Below are positions 50,991-60,234 of a stretch of DNA of 64,000 bases, piece after piece (the first letter of the stretch is position 1; each line of letters begins with the position of its first letter). The stretch comes from Paenibacillus algorifonticola (GTDB lineage: Bacteria; Bacillota; Bacilli; Paenibacillales; Paenibacillaceae). Position numbers and translations under genes: made by a program. The notes under the pieces are model-generated. The model was not told the origin of the DNA, searched no databases, and worked only from the letters and a program-made list of their open reading frames with translations. The stretch spans positions 248,001 through 312,000 of the forward strand of contig NZ_LAQO01000001.1 of the NCBI RefSeq assembly GCF_000971975.1, given 5' to 3'.

Positions 50991-52454
50991 TCATTTGAAG
51001 GCAACTGGAATCATCACATAGAAGGTGCTGCCTTTGCCAACCTCAGGCCATACGCCAATTTTGCCCTGATGGGCTTCCACAATTTGCTTGGCAATTGCGA
51101 GTCCCAGCCCATGGCCGGACGTTCGCCGCGTTCGCATCTTATCCGTCCGATAGAAACGGTCAAATATGCGGGCAGCTTCTGCCGCTTTAATACCCGGCCC
51201 TTTATCCCGCACCGTCAGCCTCAGCAAGCCCCGACGCTCCGAGGCTGACGCGCTTAGCTGGACGATAATACGTTCTCCCTCAGGCGAAAACTTAATCGCA
51301 TTATCGAGTAAAATATACAGCACCTGCTTCATGCGCTCCGCGTCGCCACGCATCATCGTCTGATTTGGCGCTTCCAGCTCAAGACGTATGCTTCTGGAAG
51401 CGGCCAACGTCTCCATCGATTGAACTGTCTTTTCGGCAATGGGGCGAAAATCAAACATTTTATGCTCCAGTTCAAGCTCACTTGCATCCGAACGGGCCAG
51501 CAGCAGCAAATCACCAACCAGCCGCGTCATCCGCTTCACTTCATCCTTCATCGTCGCAAGCGTCTTAGAAACAAAATCATTTTCGTTTCCTGCAGCTGTC
51601 CCGAATCGGGCTGCACCTGAGGCATCTTCAAGCTCCATATGAACGAGTCCAGCACTTTCATCATTGCTGCCGGAGCTCTCCTGCTCCAGTTCAAGCGCGT
51701 TGATCGACATCAGCAGCACGCTCAGCGGCGTACGGAGCTCATGCGACGCATCCGCTGTAAAGGTGCGCTGCCGATCGTACGATTCGGCAATGGGCAGCAT
51801 GGCGCGGTACGACATATATCGGCCAATTAGAAAAGCGACAATCGTAAACGAAGCCGCGACGCCTATGAGAATGCAGAGCAGCCATTGAAACAGCGAATGC
51901 TGCTGGGAAATATTTTTCGCCACATAAAAAATGCTGGAGCTGCCTTGTCCGGTCAGAACAGGCTTGCCCGCAATCATTAATGAGAGCTTGCCTGCCGGCG
52001 GCTTCGAGCCTGGCTTGCTGTCCGCTGAAGCCGTATCGGTCGAGATCGTCTCATAACTGACTTCTCCATTGCCCGGCTTCCAGCCCTGGATTAGTCCCAG
52101 CAGCTCCGGCCTCAAGAACGGAAATACCTCTTTGCCCGCAATCAGGCTGCCTTCCGCATTGACTAAATAATAAAAAAACTGGTCATTGCCAAAGCCAAGC
52201 AAGTTGCGATCGTTCAAATCAATTTCTTCAGCCTGCCGATTGTCTTTCATCTGCTTCTCAATAACGTTCGTCGATTGATCGAGAAACGACAGCAGGTCCT
52301 TCTTCTGCTCATTGTAAATGACAAACGACAGTAGCCAGTACACAACGACGACAAACACAGCGAGAAACAGCGACAACAGACCGACATACAGCAGCGTCAG
52401 CCGCGCCTGCGTCTGCGCAAACACATCTGTATTTTTAAACAAACGGTTAATCAT
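50991..52454 (-). CDS. Membrane sensor histidine kinase
   Basis: A 487-residue kinase: helix 1 about residues 18-45, extracellular part to about residue 189, helix 2 190-210, linker without a clear HAMP, phospho-accepting His238 in TADASHELRTPLS, then ILLDNAIKFSPEGE, RDKGPGIKAAEA and SGHGLGLAIAKQ. An acidic/serine-rich insert (about 250-280, QESSGSNDESAG) follows the dimerisation helix, which is unusual. Starts at ATG 52454 within the last codons of the regulator gene. The frame's longer N terminus is not coding. Confidence 0.93.
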   Translation of the reverse strand: MINRLFKNTDVFAQTQARLTLLYVGLLSLFLAVFVVVVYWLLSFVIYNEQKKDLLSFLDQSTNVIEKQMKDNRQAEEIDLNDRNLLGFGNDQFFYYLVNAEGSLIAGKEVFPFLRPELLGLIQGWKPGNGEVSYETISTDTASADSKPGSKPPAGKLSLMIAGKPVLTGQGSSSIFYVAKNISQQHSLFQWLLCILIGVAASFTIVAFLIGRYMSYRAMLPIAESYDRQRTFTADASHELRTPLSVLLMSINALELEQESSGSNDESAGLVHMELEDASGAARFGTAAGNENDFVSKTLATMKDEVKRMTRLVGDLLLLARSDASELELEHKMFDFRPIAEKTVQSMETLAASRSIRLELEAPNQTMMRGDAERMKQVLYILLDNAIKFSPEGERIIVQLSASASERRGLLRLTVRDKGPGIKAAEAARIFDRFYRTDKMRTRRTSGHGLGLAIAKQIVEAHQGKIGVWPEVGKGSTFYVMIPVAFK

Positions 52455-53130
52455 CGAATTTGTACCCAACGCCGCGGATGCTCTGGATTTTATCCGCCTT
52501 GCCGAACGGCTCCAGCTTTTTGCGCAGCAGCTTGACGGTAGCATCGACGGTCTTTGGCGCCACATCGGCATCATAGCCCCAAATCCGCTCTAAAATCAGC
52601 TCGCGCTGCATCACGCTTCCCTTGTTACGCAGCAGCAAATCCAGCATTTGAAATTCGCGTGGGCTAAGTGCCCCTTCCTGCTCTCCCTGCTTCAACAACT
52701 GCGTGCTACGGTTCAGCGTCATATCGCTAATTTGGACAATTTCCTCCAGAAGCGGCGCAAAATTGCGACGGCCCAGCGCCCGCAAACGGGCCAGTAGCTC
52801 GAACAGCTCAAACGGCTTGACCAAATAATCATCCGCCCCAGAGTCAAGGCCTTCTATACGATCCTGCAGCGTATCGCGTGCCGTCAGCATCAGAATCGCT
52901 CCGCTGTAGCCTTGCTCCCGCAGTTTCCTGCATACTTCAACTCCGCTCATGCCCGGCATCATCCAATCGAGCACTACGACTTCATAATGCGCCGCAAACG
53001 TATAATCATAAGCATCCTCGCCATCCTGCACCCAATCAACCTGATGGTAGCCGGATTTCTCAAGCATCTGTACAATTAGCCCGCCCAGCCGCTCATCATC
53101 TTCGGCTAGCAAAATATGGCCTTGCAGCAT
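52447..53130 (-). CDS. OmpR family response regulator
   Basis: A 227-residue regulator with acidic LAEDDERL, phosphorylation site Asp55 in VVLDWMMPG, Lys105 in LVKPFE, and winged helix with LSPREFQMLDLLLRN and GVGYKFDD. Pairs with the overlapping kinase gene. No neighbouring transporter or target gene of an obvious kind; regulon unknown. ATG 53130 has AGGAGGGA. Confidence 0.94.
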   Translation of the reverse strand: MLQGHILLAEDDERLGGLIVQMLEKSGYHQVDWVQDGEDAYDYTFAAHYEVVVLDWMMPGMSGVEVCRKLREQGYSGAILMLTARDTLQDRIEGLDSGADDYLVKPFELFELLARLRALGRRNFAPLLEEIVQISDMTLNRSTQLLKQGEQEGALSPREFQMLDLLLRNKGSVMQRELILERIWGYDADVAPKTVDATVKLLRKKLEPFGKADKIQSIRGVGYKFDD

Positions 53131-53314
53131 ACTATCCCTCCTTGTATCGCCTTGTCCGTATGTTATGCTTTTTCCAGCGTTTCACGCAGTCCCGGCTCTA
53201 ACGCCTTCTATGTTTGACAGGGTTAGCAACCAGTTTACACTGTGAAAATGTACAAGCTATGAACGAGGCTGATGTAAAAAATGGAAGCTGCTATCCAAAC
53301 AACACCCAAACCAA

Positions 53315-53379
53315 AAAGCCGGAAGGCTCTGCACGCGGCCTCCAGCTTACAGAAGCCTGCGCCAGAACGTTCCGGCTTT
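53315..53379 (-). terminator. Terminator of the eut operon
   Basis: On the minus strand AAAGCCGGAA and TTCCGGCTTT close a long hairpin followed by TTGG; it lies about 45 nt after the eutC stop codon. Confidence 0.6.
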
Positions 53380-53421
53380 CAGCATACGATTCTTGAACCT
53401 GCTCCACATTCAAATTCAAAC

Positions 53422-54135
53422 TTAGATGATAAATCCGATCCCGCTCTTGCGCTGCTCTAGCATTTTGCGCAGAACGGAGCCAATATGGGCCCCTGCTTCA
53501 ACGGGCGGCGTACCTCTTGCATGAATATTGGAAATAACCGTTCGCTCCGAATCCTTCCTCCCCGGATAGGGGCGGTAGCACATATAGGCGCTCATTGAAG
53601 TTGCCGCCGCAAGGCCGGGGCGTTCTCCAATGAGAAGGACAAGCGACTCCGGCTCCAAAATCCGCCCGATATCGTCCATACAACCAACCCGCGCCCCTCT
53701 GACGTAGAAGGGCGTTCCCGCCGTTAGCCCGTTTGCTTCCAATGAATCCATCAAAGCAGGCAAAATATCAGGCAGATTGGCATCGACCGCCTTGGCGCTC
53801 AGCCCATCCGCCACGACGACCTGCACTTGGGGTCGCCTCAAGCAGCGCTCCGCTATTGCCGCGCTCCCCTCCGCGGACAGCAGCCTGCCTTTATCGGGCC
53901 GCTTCAAATATAATTCTTTGTCTTGAAACTGAGTATCAACGGTAAACAATTCGAATTCCGCAAGCAATGCCGGAGATACTTCCCCGTATACCGCATCCAC
54001 CGCATGGGCATGATCCAGCCTCAGCTTCAGCACTTCCTGCGTAAGCGCACGAGTACCTGTGCGGCCAACTCCAATTCGGGCTGGCGAGTGGGCAGCAAGT
54101 CTTTCAAAGATTTCGGCCTGCCTTTGTCGATCCAT
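53422..54135 (-). CDS. eutC: Ethanolamine ammonia-lyase small subunit
   Basis: A 237-residue subunit of the adenosylcobalamin-dependent lyase that turns ethanolamine into acetaldehyde and ammonia. Motifs ARIGVGRTGTRALTQEVLKL, RPDKGRLLS, VVVADGLSAKAV and LVLLIGERPGLAA fit EutC, though the protein is shorter than the enteric one because the N-terminal extension is missing, as in other Firmicutes. ATG 54135 has GAGAGGAGG. Last gene of the operon. Confidence 0.93.
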   Translation of the reverse strand: MDRQRQAEIFERLAAHSPARIGVGRTGTRALTQEVLKLRLDHAHAVDAVYGEVSPALLAEFELFTVDTQFQDKELYLKRPDKGRLLSAEGSAAIAERCLRRPQVQVVVADGLSAKAVDANLPDILPALMDSLEANGLTAGTPFYVRGARVGCMDDIGRILEPESLVLLIGERPGLAAATSMSAYMCYRPYPGRKDSERTVISNIHARGTPPVEAGAHIGSVLRKMLEQRKSGIGFII

Positions 54136-54151
54136 TAGATGGCCTCCTCTC

Positions 54152-55516
54152 TCAATAGACGAACCGGATGGCATCTCCCGCCTCAGCAGTAAGCCTGCCG
54201 TCCCGCATGACGCCGACGCTTTCCAGCCATGCTTCAAACGCAGGGGCCGGCTTCATCCGCAGCGTCTCGCGCACAGTTGCAATGTCATGATAGCTTAACG
54301 ACTGGTAGTTCAGCATACAGTCATCCGCTAGCGGAACGCCAATAACGAAGCTGACTCCGGCAGATGCGAGTAAAATGCTCAAATTATCCATATCATTCTG
54401 ATCGGTCTGCATATGGTTCGTATAGCAAATGTCGCAGCCCATCGGCAGCCCGTGAAGCTTCGCCATAAAATGATCCTCAAGCCCCGCGCGGATGACCTGT
54501 TTGCTGTCATACAAATATTCAGGACCGATAAAGCCGACAACCGTGTTGACGATAAACGGGTTAAACCGTTTCGCAAGGCCGTAGCATCTTGCTTCCAGCG
54601 TAACCTGGTCGATGCCGAAATGCGATTCCGAAGACAGCTCGGAGCCTTGCCCCGTCTCGAAATACCAGCGGTTCGGCCCCTCAGCCGTGCCCCGTGCGCG
54701 AATTAAAGCATCCGCTTCCTCAAGCAGCGCCAGATCGATGCCAAAGCCGCGATTGCCCTCCTCGGTTCCGGCGAGGCTCTGGAAAAGCATATCTGCCGGG
54801 GCCCCCTCCTCCACTGCCCGCATTTGCGTCGTGATATGGGCGAGCACACAGTTTTGGGTTGGAATCGACCAGCGGTCAATGACCTCCTTCGTCGCATAGA
54901 GCAGCGATTTCATATTTTCAACCGCATCCGTCGCCGGGTTGATGCCAATGACCGCATCGCCGATGCCGTAGCTGAGCGCCTCGAACAGCGAGGCCTTCAT
55001 GCCGCCAACATGGTCGGACGGGTGATTCGGCTGGGCGCGGGAAGCAAGCGTTCCCTTATAGCCAATTGTCGTCCGGCAGGTTGTCAATATTTCCATCCGC
55101 GAAGCCGCCTGAATTAAATCCAGATTGGACATCAGCTTGCATACCGCCGCTATCATTTCACTCGTCAAGCCCGAGCCGACGCGCAGCAGCTCGCTGCCTG
55201 TCGTATCGGAGCGAAGCAAATACTCACGCAGCTCGCCGACCGTAAAGCTGGAGAACGCCTGATAGACGTCCTCGGCAAGATCCTCCTCAATCAGACGAGA
55301 AACCTCGTCCTTATCTGGGCATAGCAGTGGATTTTCCCGAATATCCGCGAGGCGCAGCTCCGAGAGCACATATTTGGCGGCAACCCGTTCCGCCGCATCG
55401 GCTGCGGCAATGCCTGCCAGACGGTCTCCCGATTTCTCTTCGTTTGCTTTGGCCAACACCTCTTTCAAATCATGGAAGGAGTAATTCCGGCCTTTCAGTG
55501 TAACGGATAACTTCAT
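54152..55516 (-). CDS. eutB: Ethanolamine ammonia-lyase large subunit
   Basis: A 454-residue TIM-barrel subunit carrying the active site and much of the B12 site: ANEEKSGDRLAGIAA, AQPNHPSDHVGGMKASLFEA, GINPATDAVEN, GCDICYTNHMQTDQNDMDN and GVPLADDCMLNYQSLSYHD. Length and motifs are complete. Its ATG overlaps the eutA stop codon. Confidence 0.96.
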   Translation of the reverse strand: MKLSVTLKGRNYSFHDLKEVLAKANEEKSGDRLAGIAAADAAERVAAKYVLSELRLADIRENPLLCPDKDEVSRLIEEDLAEDVYQAFSSFTVGELREYLLRSDTTGSELLRVGSGLTSEMIAAVCKLMSNLDLIQAASRMEILTTCRTTIGYKGTLASRAQPNHPSDHVGGMKASLFEALSYGIGDAVIGINPATDAVENMKSLLYATKEVIDRWSIPTQNCVLAHITTQMRAVEEGAPADMLFQSLAGTEEGNRGFGIDLALLEEADALIRARGTAEGPNRWYFETGQGSELSSESHFGIDQVTLEARCYGLAKRFNPFIVNTVVGFIGPEYLYDSKQVIRAGLEDHFMAKLHGLPMGCDICYTNHMQTDQNDMDNLSILLASAGVSFVIGVPLADDCMLNYQSLSYHDIATVRETLRMKPAPAFEAWLESVGVMRDGRLTAEAGDAIRFVY

Positions 55517-56954
55517 GCTTGCTCCTCCCCGCTCTCCCGCCGGTGAAACACCAGCGTTTTCATGATAACCGGAACCATGTCCTCCTTTATTGGAAGGCCA
55601 ACGTCAACGTAATCGCCGTCAGCAGCGTTTAACTGATCAACGCATACGAGCCGCAGCTTGCCGCGCAGCCGCTTCACAAGCGCATGTCCAAGCGCCTTGG
55701 CCATATCATTTTGGCAAATGACAAGCAGCACTGAAGCCCCCGGAGCTGCGGCCGCATACTCGGCGCACAGCACTTCTGCCAGCTTTTGCAGGCGAATGTA
55801 CGAGCAAACTCCGCCGCCTTGCAGAGCCAAAGCAAAGGGCGGATCGGTCATGCCGCTGCCGTATAAGCCAGCAGCCAGCTTCATACTCGCCCGTACCGCC
55901 TGCTCCAGCTTGTCATCAGCTGGCGGCAAGCGGCAAATGCCAACCGGAATGTTGCGCAGCGGCAGCGCCTCCAAATCATAATACAGCGTCGCTCCGCTCA
56001 CCTCCGTCATATGTGTTCCCGCGCCAATGACCGTTGCGCGGGCCGCCTCTTCCGCTTGCCTGACCGGCACCTCATGCCTGGTTGCTAATTGCGCCAGCTG
56101 CGCCCCCAGCTCCGGCCCGATATCACCATATTTAGCTATTTCCTCCATTGTAAGGGAAGCTGACACATCCATCAATGCTCCCACGCCGCCGGAAATCAAA
56201 ATTTCGTCCGGCAGCGGCAGTTCACCGGCAAGCGGCGCGACAAGCAGCGCATCCGTTTCCAGACCGTAGCCGCCCGCCTGTCCGCCTGATACGACGCACG
56301 AATACAAATGCTCTGCCATTCGCTTGCACAACAGACGCAAAGCTGCGAGCGGAAACAGACTACCTATCGCGGGCAGCTCGCTTGCATAGCCCTGCTGCTC
56401 TGCCCAGAGCCGCCAATATGCAGCGTCACCGTCCCTATCATTGCGCCATCGCGGTAATAGGCCGCATTTGCCGTTCCGCCGCCGACGTCCACATTGACAA
56501 TTATGCCTGGCTGCCGCGCTGAGCGGGCAGCTGCTCCCGAGCCTCGCCCGGCTAGCAACGATTCCAGATCCGCGCCTGCTGTTGCGACGACGAATTGTCC
56601 GGCATGCCCAGCCATCGCATGTACAATTTTCTCGGAATTGTCCTTCGTCGCCGTCTCGCCCGTAATGATAACTGCTCCAGTCTGCACGTCCTGCGGCTTA
56701 ATGCCAGCCTGTTGGTATTCCCGCTCCAGCAGAGAGGATAAAGCTTGCAGATCAATTTCGGATTCGCTTAGCAGTGGAGTAGGAAATACCGGACTTTCAT
56801 AAGCCAGTCTTCGCTCGGTTATTTCATAGCGCGGCAATGAAAAGCCGCCAGAGATCTCCTCAACCTTAAGCTTCGAAACAATCCACTTGGTCGTGCTTGT
56901 GCCCAAATCGATGCCTACACTCGTCAGCCATTTCTCCCGCGCCATGTGGCTCAT
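55513..56954 (-). pseudogene. eutA: EutA, ethanolamine ammonia-lyase reactivase, frame broken
   Basis: EutA is an ATPase-type chaperone that exchanges damaged B12 in EutBC. The first frame (ATG 56954, overlapping the malic enzyme stop) has VGIDLGTSTTKWIVSKL, GAVIITGETATKDN and IVNVDVGGGTANAAYYRD, and should go on IGGRLW. Instead it derails at 56407-56414. The second frame resumes with RLWAEQQGYASELPAIGS and continues to the natural end (GVGALMDVS, GAGTHMTEVSG). The junction contains GGCGG, so loss of four bases from a GGCG tandem, or of a single base, explains it. All other parts are undamaged, so an assembly error is possible. Confidence 0.85.
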
Positions 56955-58366
56955 GCCATCTTCCAGCCAATTTCTGGCGGTATCCGGCGGGCGCATCCCG
57001 TCGAGATGGCAGCTTCAATAACGGCTAGCCGCACTTTAGCAACGACCTGCTCATTAAAAATGCTCGGAATAATGTATTGCTCATTAAGTTCCCCATCAGA
57101 GACGACCGAAGCAATGGCCCGCGCCGCTGCCAGCTTCATCGCTTCATTAATATGTCGTGCCCGGCAATCCAGCGCGCCCCGGAAAATACCGGGAAACACA
57201 AGCACATTATTAATTTGATTTGGCAAATCGCTGCGTCCCGTTGCAAAAATGCGAACGTGCGGCAACGCTTCCTCCGGATCGATTTCCGGCATGGGGTTCG
57301 CCATCGCAAACACAATGCTGTCCTTCGCCATCGTCCGTATATGTTCGCTATTCAGCAAGCCGCCCCGCGATACGCCGATGAACACATCCGCTCCGGCCAG
57401 CAGCTCCTTCAAACTTCCGGGAGCGCCCTCAACCTGTGGCTGCGTCGCCAGCCACTGCCACATCGAATTGTCATAGGAGCCGCCAAAGACGATAGCGCCG
57501 TCCAGATCGATCGGCACGAGACGGCTCGCTCCTGCGGCAAGCAGCATTTTACAAATCGATACGCCTGCCGCTCCAATGCCGTTCACCACAATTCGCACAT
57601 CCGCGAGCTGCTTCCCCGTTACCTTGAGCGCATTCAGCAGGCCAGCCATCACAACGATAGCCGTACCGTGCTGGTCGTCGTGAAACACCGGAATATCCAG
57701 TTCCTCCACTAGCCTGCGTTCAATCTCAAAGCAGCGGGGCGAAGAAATATCCTCAAGATTAATGCCGCCAAAAATCGGGCTGACCGCTTTAATCGTGCGA
57801 ATCAGTTCCTCCGTGTCCTGCGTATCCAGGCAAAGCGGGAACGCATCTACATCCGCAAGCTGCTTGAACAGCATCGCTTTGCCTTCCATAACGGGAGCAG
57901 CAGCATAGGGGCCGATGTCGCCAAGCCCCAGCACCGCCGTTCCGTCGGTAATAACCGCAATCGTATTGCGCTTGATTGTCAGCGAATACGCCTTATCCGG
58001 GTTTTCATGGATGGCCTTCGACACTTTGGCCACTCCGGGCGTATAAACCTTGGAAAGATCATCCCGATTTTTGACCATTAGCTTAGGGCTTGTAGCAATC
58101 TTCCCGCCCAAATGGGCGAGAAATACCGGGTCCGAAACATGGATCAGCTTCGTCCCTTGCAGCTCTTCCAGCCGTCTGAGCAAGGGGCTCTCATCTGAAT
58201 CATTAATATGAACTGTAATGTCGCGTACCGACATGTCCTTGCCGGAGCGAATGACATCAATCGATGTCATATCGCCGCCGGCATGGCTGACCTGAGAGGC
58301 AATCTCGCCGAATTGCACAAGTCGATGATCCATCTCCAACCTTATAATCAAACTGCTAATCGTCAT
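56951..58366 (-). CDS. NAD-dependent malic enzyme with N-terminal ACT-type domain
   Basis: A 471-residue enzyme that decarboxylates malate to pyruvate. Residues 1-75 form an ACT-like regulatory domain (TISSLIIRLEMDHRLVQF). Then VYTPGVAKVSKAI, AVITDGTAVLGLGDIGP, GGINLEDISSPRCFEIE, VFHDDQHGTAIVVMA (metal and catalytic residues) and VVNGIGAAGVSICK (NAD site). ATG 58366 is supported by GGAGGA 8 nt before. It is unusual as a gene next to eutA; it could supply pyruvate or reducing power while acetaldehyde enters metabolism. Confidence 0.92.
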   Translation of the reverse strand: MTISSLIIRLEMDHRLVQFGEIASQVSHAGGDMTSIDVIRSGKDMSVRDITVHINDSDESPLLRRLEELQGTKLIHVSDPVFLAHLGGKIATSPKLMVKNRDDLSKVYTPGVAKVSKAIHENPDKAYSLTIKRNTIAVITDGTAVLGLGDIGPYAAAPVMEGKAMLFKQLADVDAFPLCLDTQDTEELIRTIKAVSPIFGGINLEDISSPRCFEIERRLVEELDIPVFHDDQHGTAIVVMAGLLNALKVTGKQLADVRIVVNGIGAAGVSICKMLLAAGASRLVPIDLDGAIVFGGSYDNSMWQWLATQPQVEGAPGSLKELLAGADVFIGVSRGGLLNSEHIRTMAKDSIVFAMANPMPEIDPEEALPHVRIFATGRSDLPNQINNVLVFPGIFRGALDCRARHINEAMKLAAARAIASVVSDGELNEQYIIPSIFNEQVVAKVRLAVIEAAISTGCARRIPPEIGWKMA

Positions 58367-58398
58367 GTATGCTTCCTCCGCCATTTTGGCTTTCGGTT

Positions 58399-59178
58399 CT
58401 AATTTTGCTTCCATACATCTGGAGGACCGGCAGATACGCCGCCATCCAGTACAAATTCCGCTCCTGTCGCATATGAAGATTCATCGGAGGCAAGGAATAG
58501 GGCCAGCCGCGCTACGTCGAGCGTACTGCCTACTCTGCCAAGGGGAACAAGCGCCCCTTGATCCTCCACCTTCTTGCCTGCAAGCTCCGCCGCATAATCG
58601 ATCATTTGCGTATGAATATAGCCCGGGTGAATGGAGTTGACGCGAATATTCACCGAAGCGAACTCAAGCGCTGCATCCTTCGTCATAATGCGGACAGCCC
58701 CTTTGGTGGCGCCATACAGCGTCAGTCCGGAAGCGCCAAACAGACCCGCATTGGATGATGCATTGATAATCGAGCCGCCTTTGCCTCCGGCCAGCATCAA
58801 GGGAATGATATGCTTCATTCCAAGAAAAACCCCCGTTACATTAACGGACATAAGGCGATCCCAATCCGCAAGCGTCGTCTCCAGCAGCGGCTTAATCAGA
58901 AACAGCCCGGCGTTGTTGAATAAAATATTCGCTTTGCCGTAAGTGTTCGCCGTTTGAACAGCAACCTCCTCCCAGTCCGTCTCGCTGCGCACATCATGCT
59001 TAACGAATAATGCTTGTCCGCCCATCTCCATGATTTTCTTGACGGTCTTCAGTCCGCTATCCTCGTCAATATCCGTTACGACGACGCTTGCTCCCTCGCC
59101 TGCAAACAACAGGCTGGCCGTTCTGCCGATTCCCGTTCCGCCGCCAGTGATGACGGCCGTTTTTCCTTTTAGGCGCAT
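58399..59178 (-). CDS. SDR family oxidoreductase
   Basis: A 259-residue classical short-chain dehydrogenase: [13 protein letters not shown] (cofactor site), VTDID (acid after strand 2, so NAD preferred), [14 protein letters not shown], the catalytic YGATK, and the C-terminal [14 protein letters not shown]. Substrate not readable; in this operon an alcohol or amino alcohol is likely. ATG 59178 has GAAGGGAG. Confidence 0.9.
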   Translation of the reverse strand: MRLKGKTAVITGGGTGIGRTASLLFAGEGASVVVTDIDEDSGLKTVKKIMEMGGQALFVKHDVRSETDWEEVAVQTANTYGKANILFNNAGLFLIKPLLETTLADWDRLMSVNVTGVFLGMKHIIPLMLAGGKGGSIINASSNAGLFGASGLTLYGATKGAVRIMTKDAALEFASVNIRVNSIHPGYIHTQMIDYAAELAGKKVEDQGALVPLGRVGSTLDVARLALFLASDESSYATGAEFVLDGGVSAGPPDVWKQN

Positions 59179-59227
59179 ACGAACGTCTCCCTTCCGATCT
59201 ATTCAATTCAAATTATAGTCATGCCGC

Positions 59228-60217
59228 TCAAGTCTGCGTCTTGGTACGCGCGTAATAATCGAACATGACTGCGCCGATAATAATGCAGCCTTTGAAGACA
59301 GACTGCCAGTACGGGCTTAGCGACAAGCTATCAAAGACGTTGGACAGTACCGCCAAAATACACCCGCCTACAATCGTCCTCCAGATCGCCCCTTCGCCTC
59401 CGCTTAGCGAGGTTCCGCCAATGACGACTGCCGCAATAACGTCCAGCGCAATCGTCTCGCCGATATTCGCCTGCCCTTGGCCGAGCCGCGAAGCGATGAG
59501 AATGCCAGATACAGCTGCGCACAGCCCGCTCAGGCCATACGTGCTGGAAATAAGCCAGTTGACGCGAAGGCCGGATAAGCGGCTTGCTTCCTTATTGCCT
59601 CCAAGCGCGTACAGCGAGCGGCCATAGGTTGTAAAAGCAAGCACGATCGCGCCAACGACGTAAACGAGGAAAAGCAGGAACACCGCTACGGGAATCGCGC
59701 CAAGCTCGCCGGAGCCCATCCATTGGAACGACTCCTTTTGCACGAAGAAAGGCTGGGCATTGGAATAAATAAGAGCAATTCCGGTAAATACAGAGCCGGT
59801 CCCGAGCGTCGCTACAAATGGCGGCACCCTGAGCCTCGTAACAAGCATCCCATTGATCAGTCCTGCCGCCAAACCGACAACAAGCGTAATGGCAAAAGCG
59901 ACTGGTAGCGGCATGCTGTCTGCATAGCTCGCAATCAGAGTGGCACACAACGCATAAATACCTCCAACTGACATATCGAGTCCGCCCGTAATCATCACAA
60001 AGGTCATCCCGATGCTCATAATGCCTACAATAGCGAGCTGGCTAAAGATATTGAGCAGGTTAGCCGGGCGCAAAAAACCCGGATACAGGATGGCAGACAA
60101 GCCGACCACGACGATAAAAGCAACAACTACGCCGTAGCGCAGCATGAGGCTATTCATATTTTTGAACAATCCCTGTCGCTCCGTATTCAAATTAAGCTGA
60201 TTTCCCAGCGTGCTCAT
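59228..60217 (-). CDS. RbsC-type ABC transporter permease
   Basis: A 329-residue membrane protein with eight to ten helices and the BPD_transp_2 pattern: GMTFVMITGGLDMSVGGIYAL, GLINGMLVTRLRVPPFVATLG, GGNKEASRLSGLRVN and AAVVIGGTSLSGGEGAIWRTIVG-like loop. These permeases import sugars such as ribose, but relatives also take autoinducer-2 and other small polar molecules. ATG 60217 has AAGGGGG. Confidence 0.93.
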   Translation of the reverse strand: MSTLGNQLNLNTERQGLFKNMNSLMLRYGVVVAFIVVVGLSAILYPGFLRPANLLNIFSQLAIVGIMSIGMTFVMITGGLDMSVGGIYALCATLIASYADSMPLPVAFAITLVVGLAAGLINGMLVTRLRVPPFVATLGTGSVFTGIALIYSNAQPFFVQKESFQWMGSGELGAIPVAVFLLFLVYVVGAIVLAFTTYGRSLYALGGNKEASRLSGLRVNWLISSTYGLSGLCAAVSGILIASRLGQGQANIGETIALDVIAAVVIGGTSLSGGEGAIWRTIVGGCILAVLSNVFDSLSLSPYWQSVFKGCIIIGAVMFDYYARTKTQT

Positions 60218-60234
60218 ACGATAACCCCCTTTTT

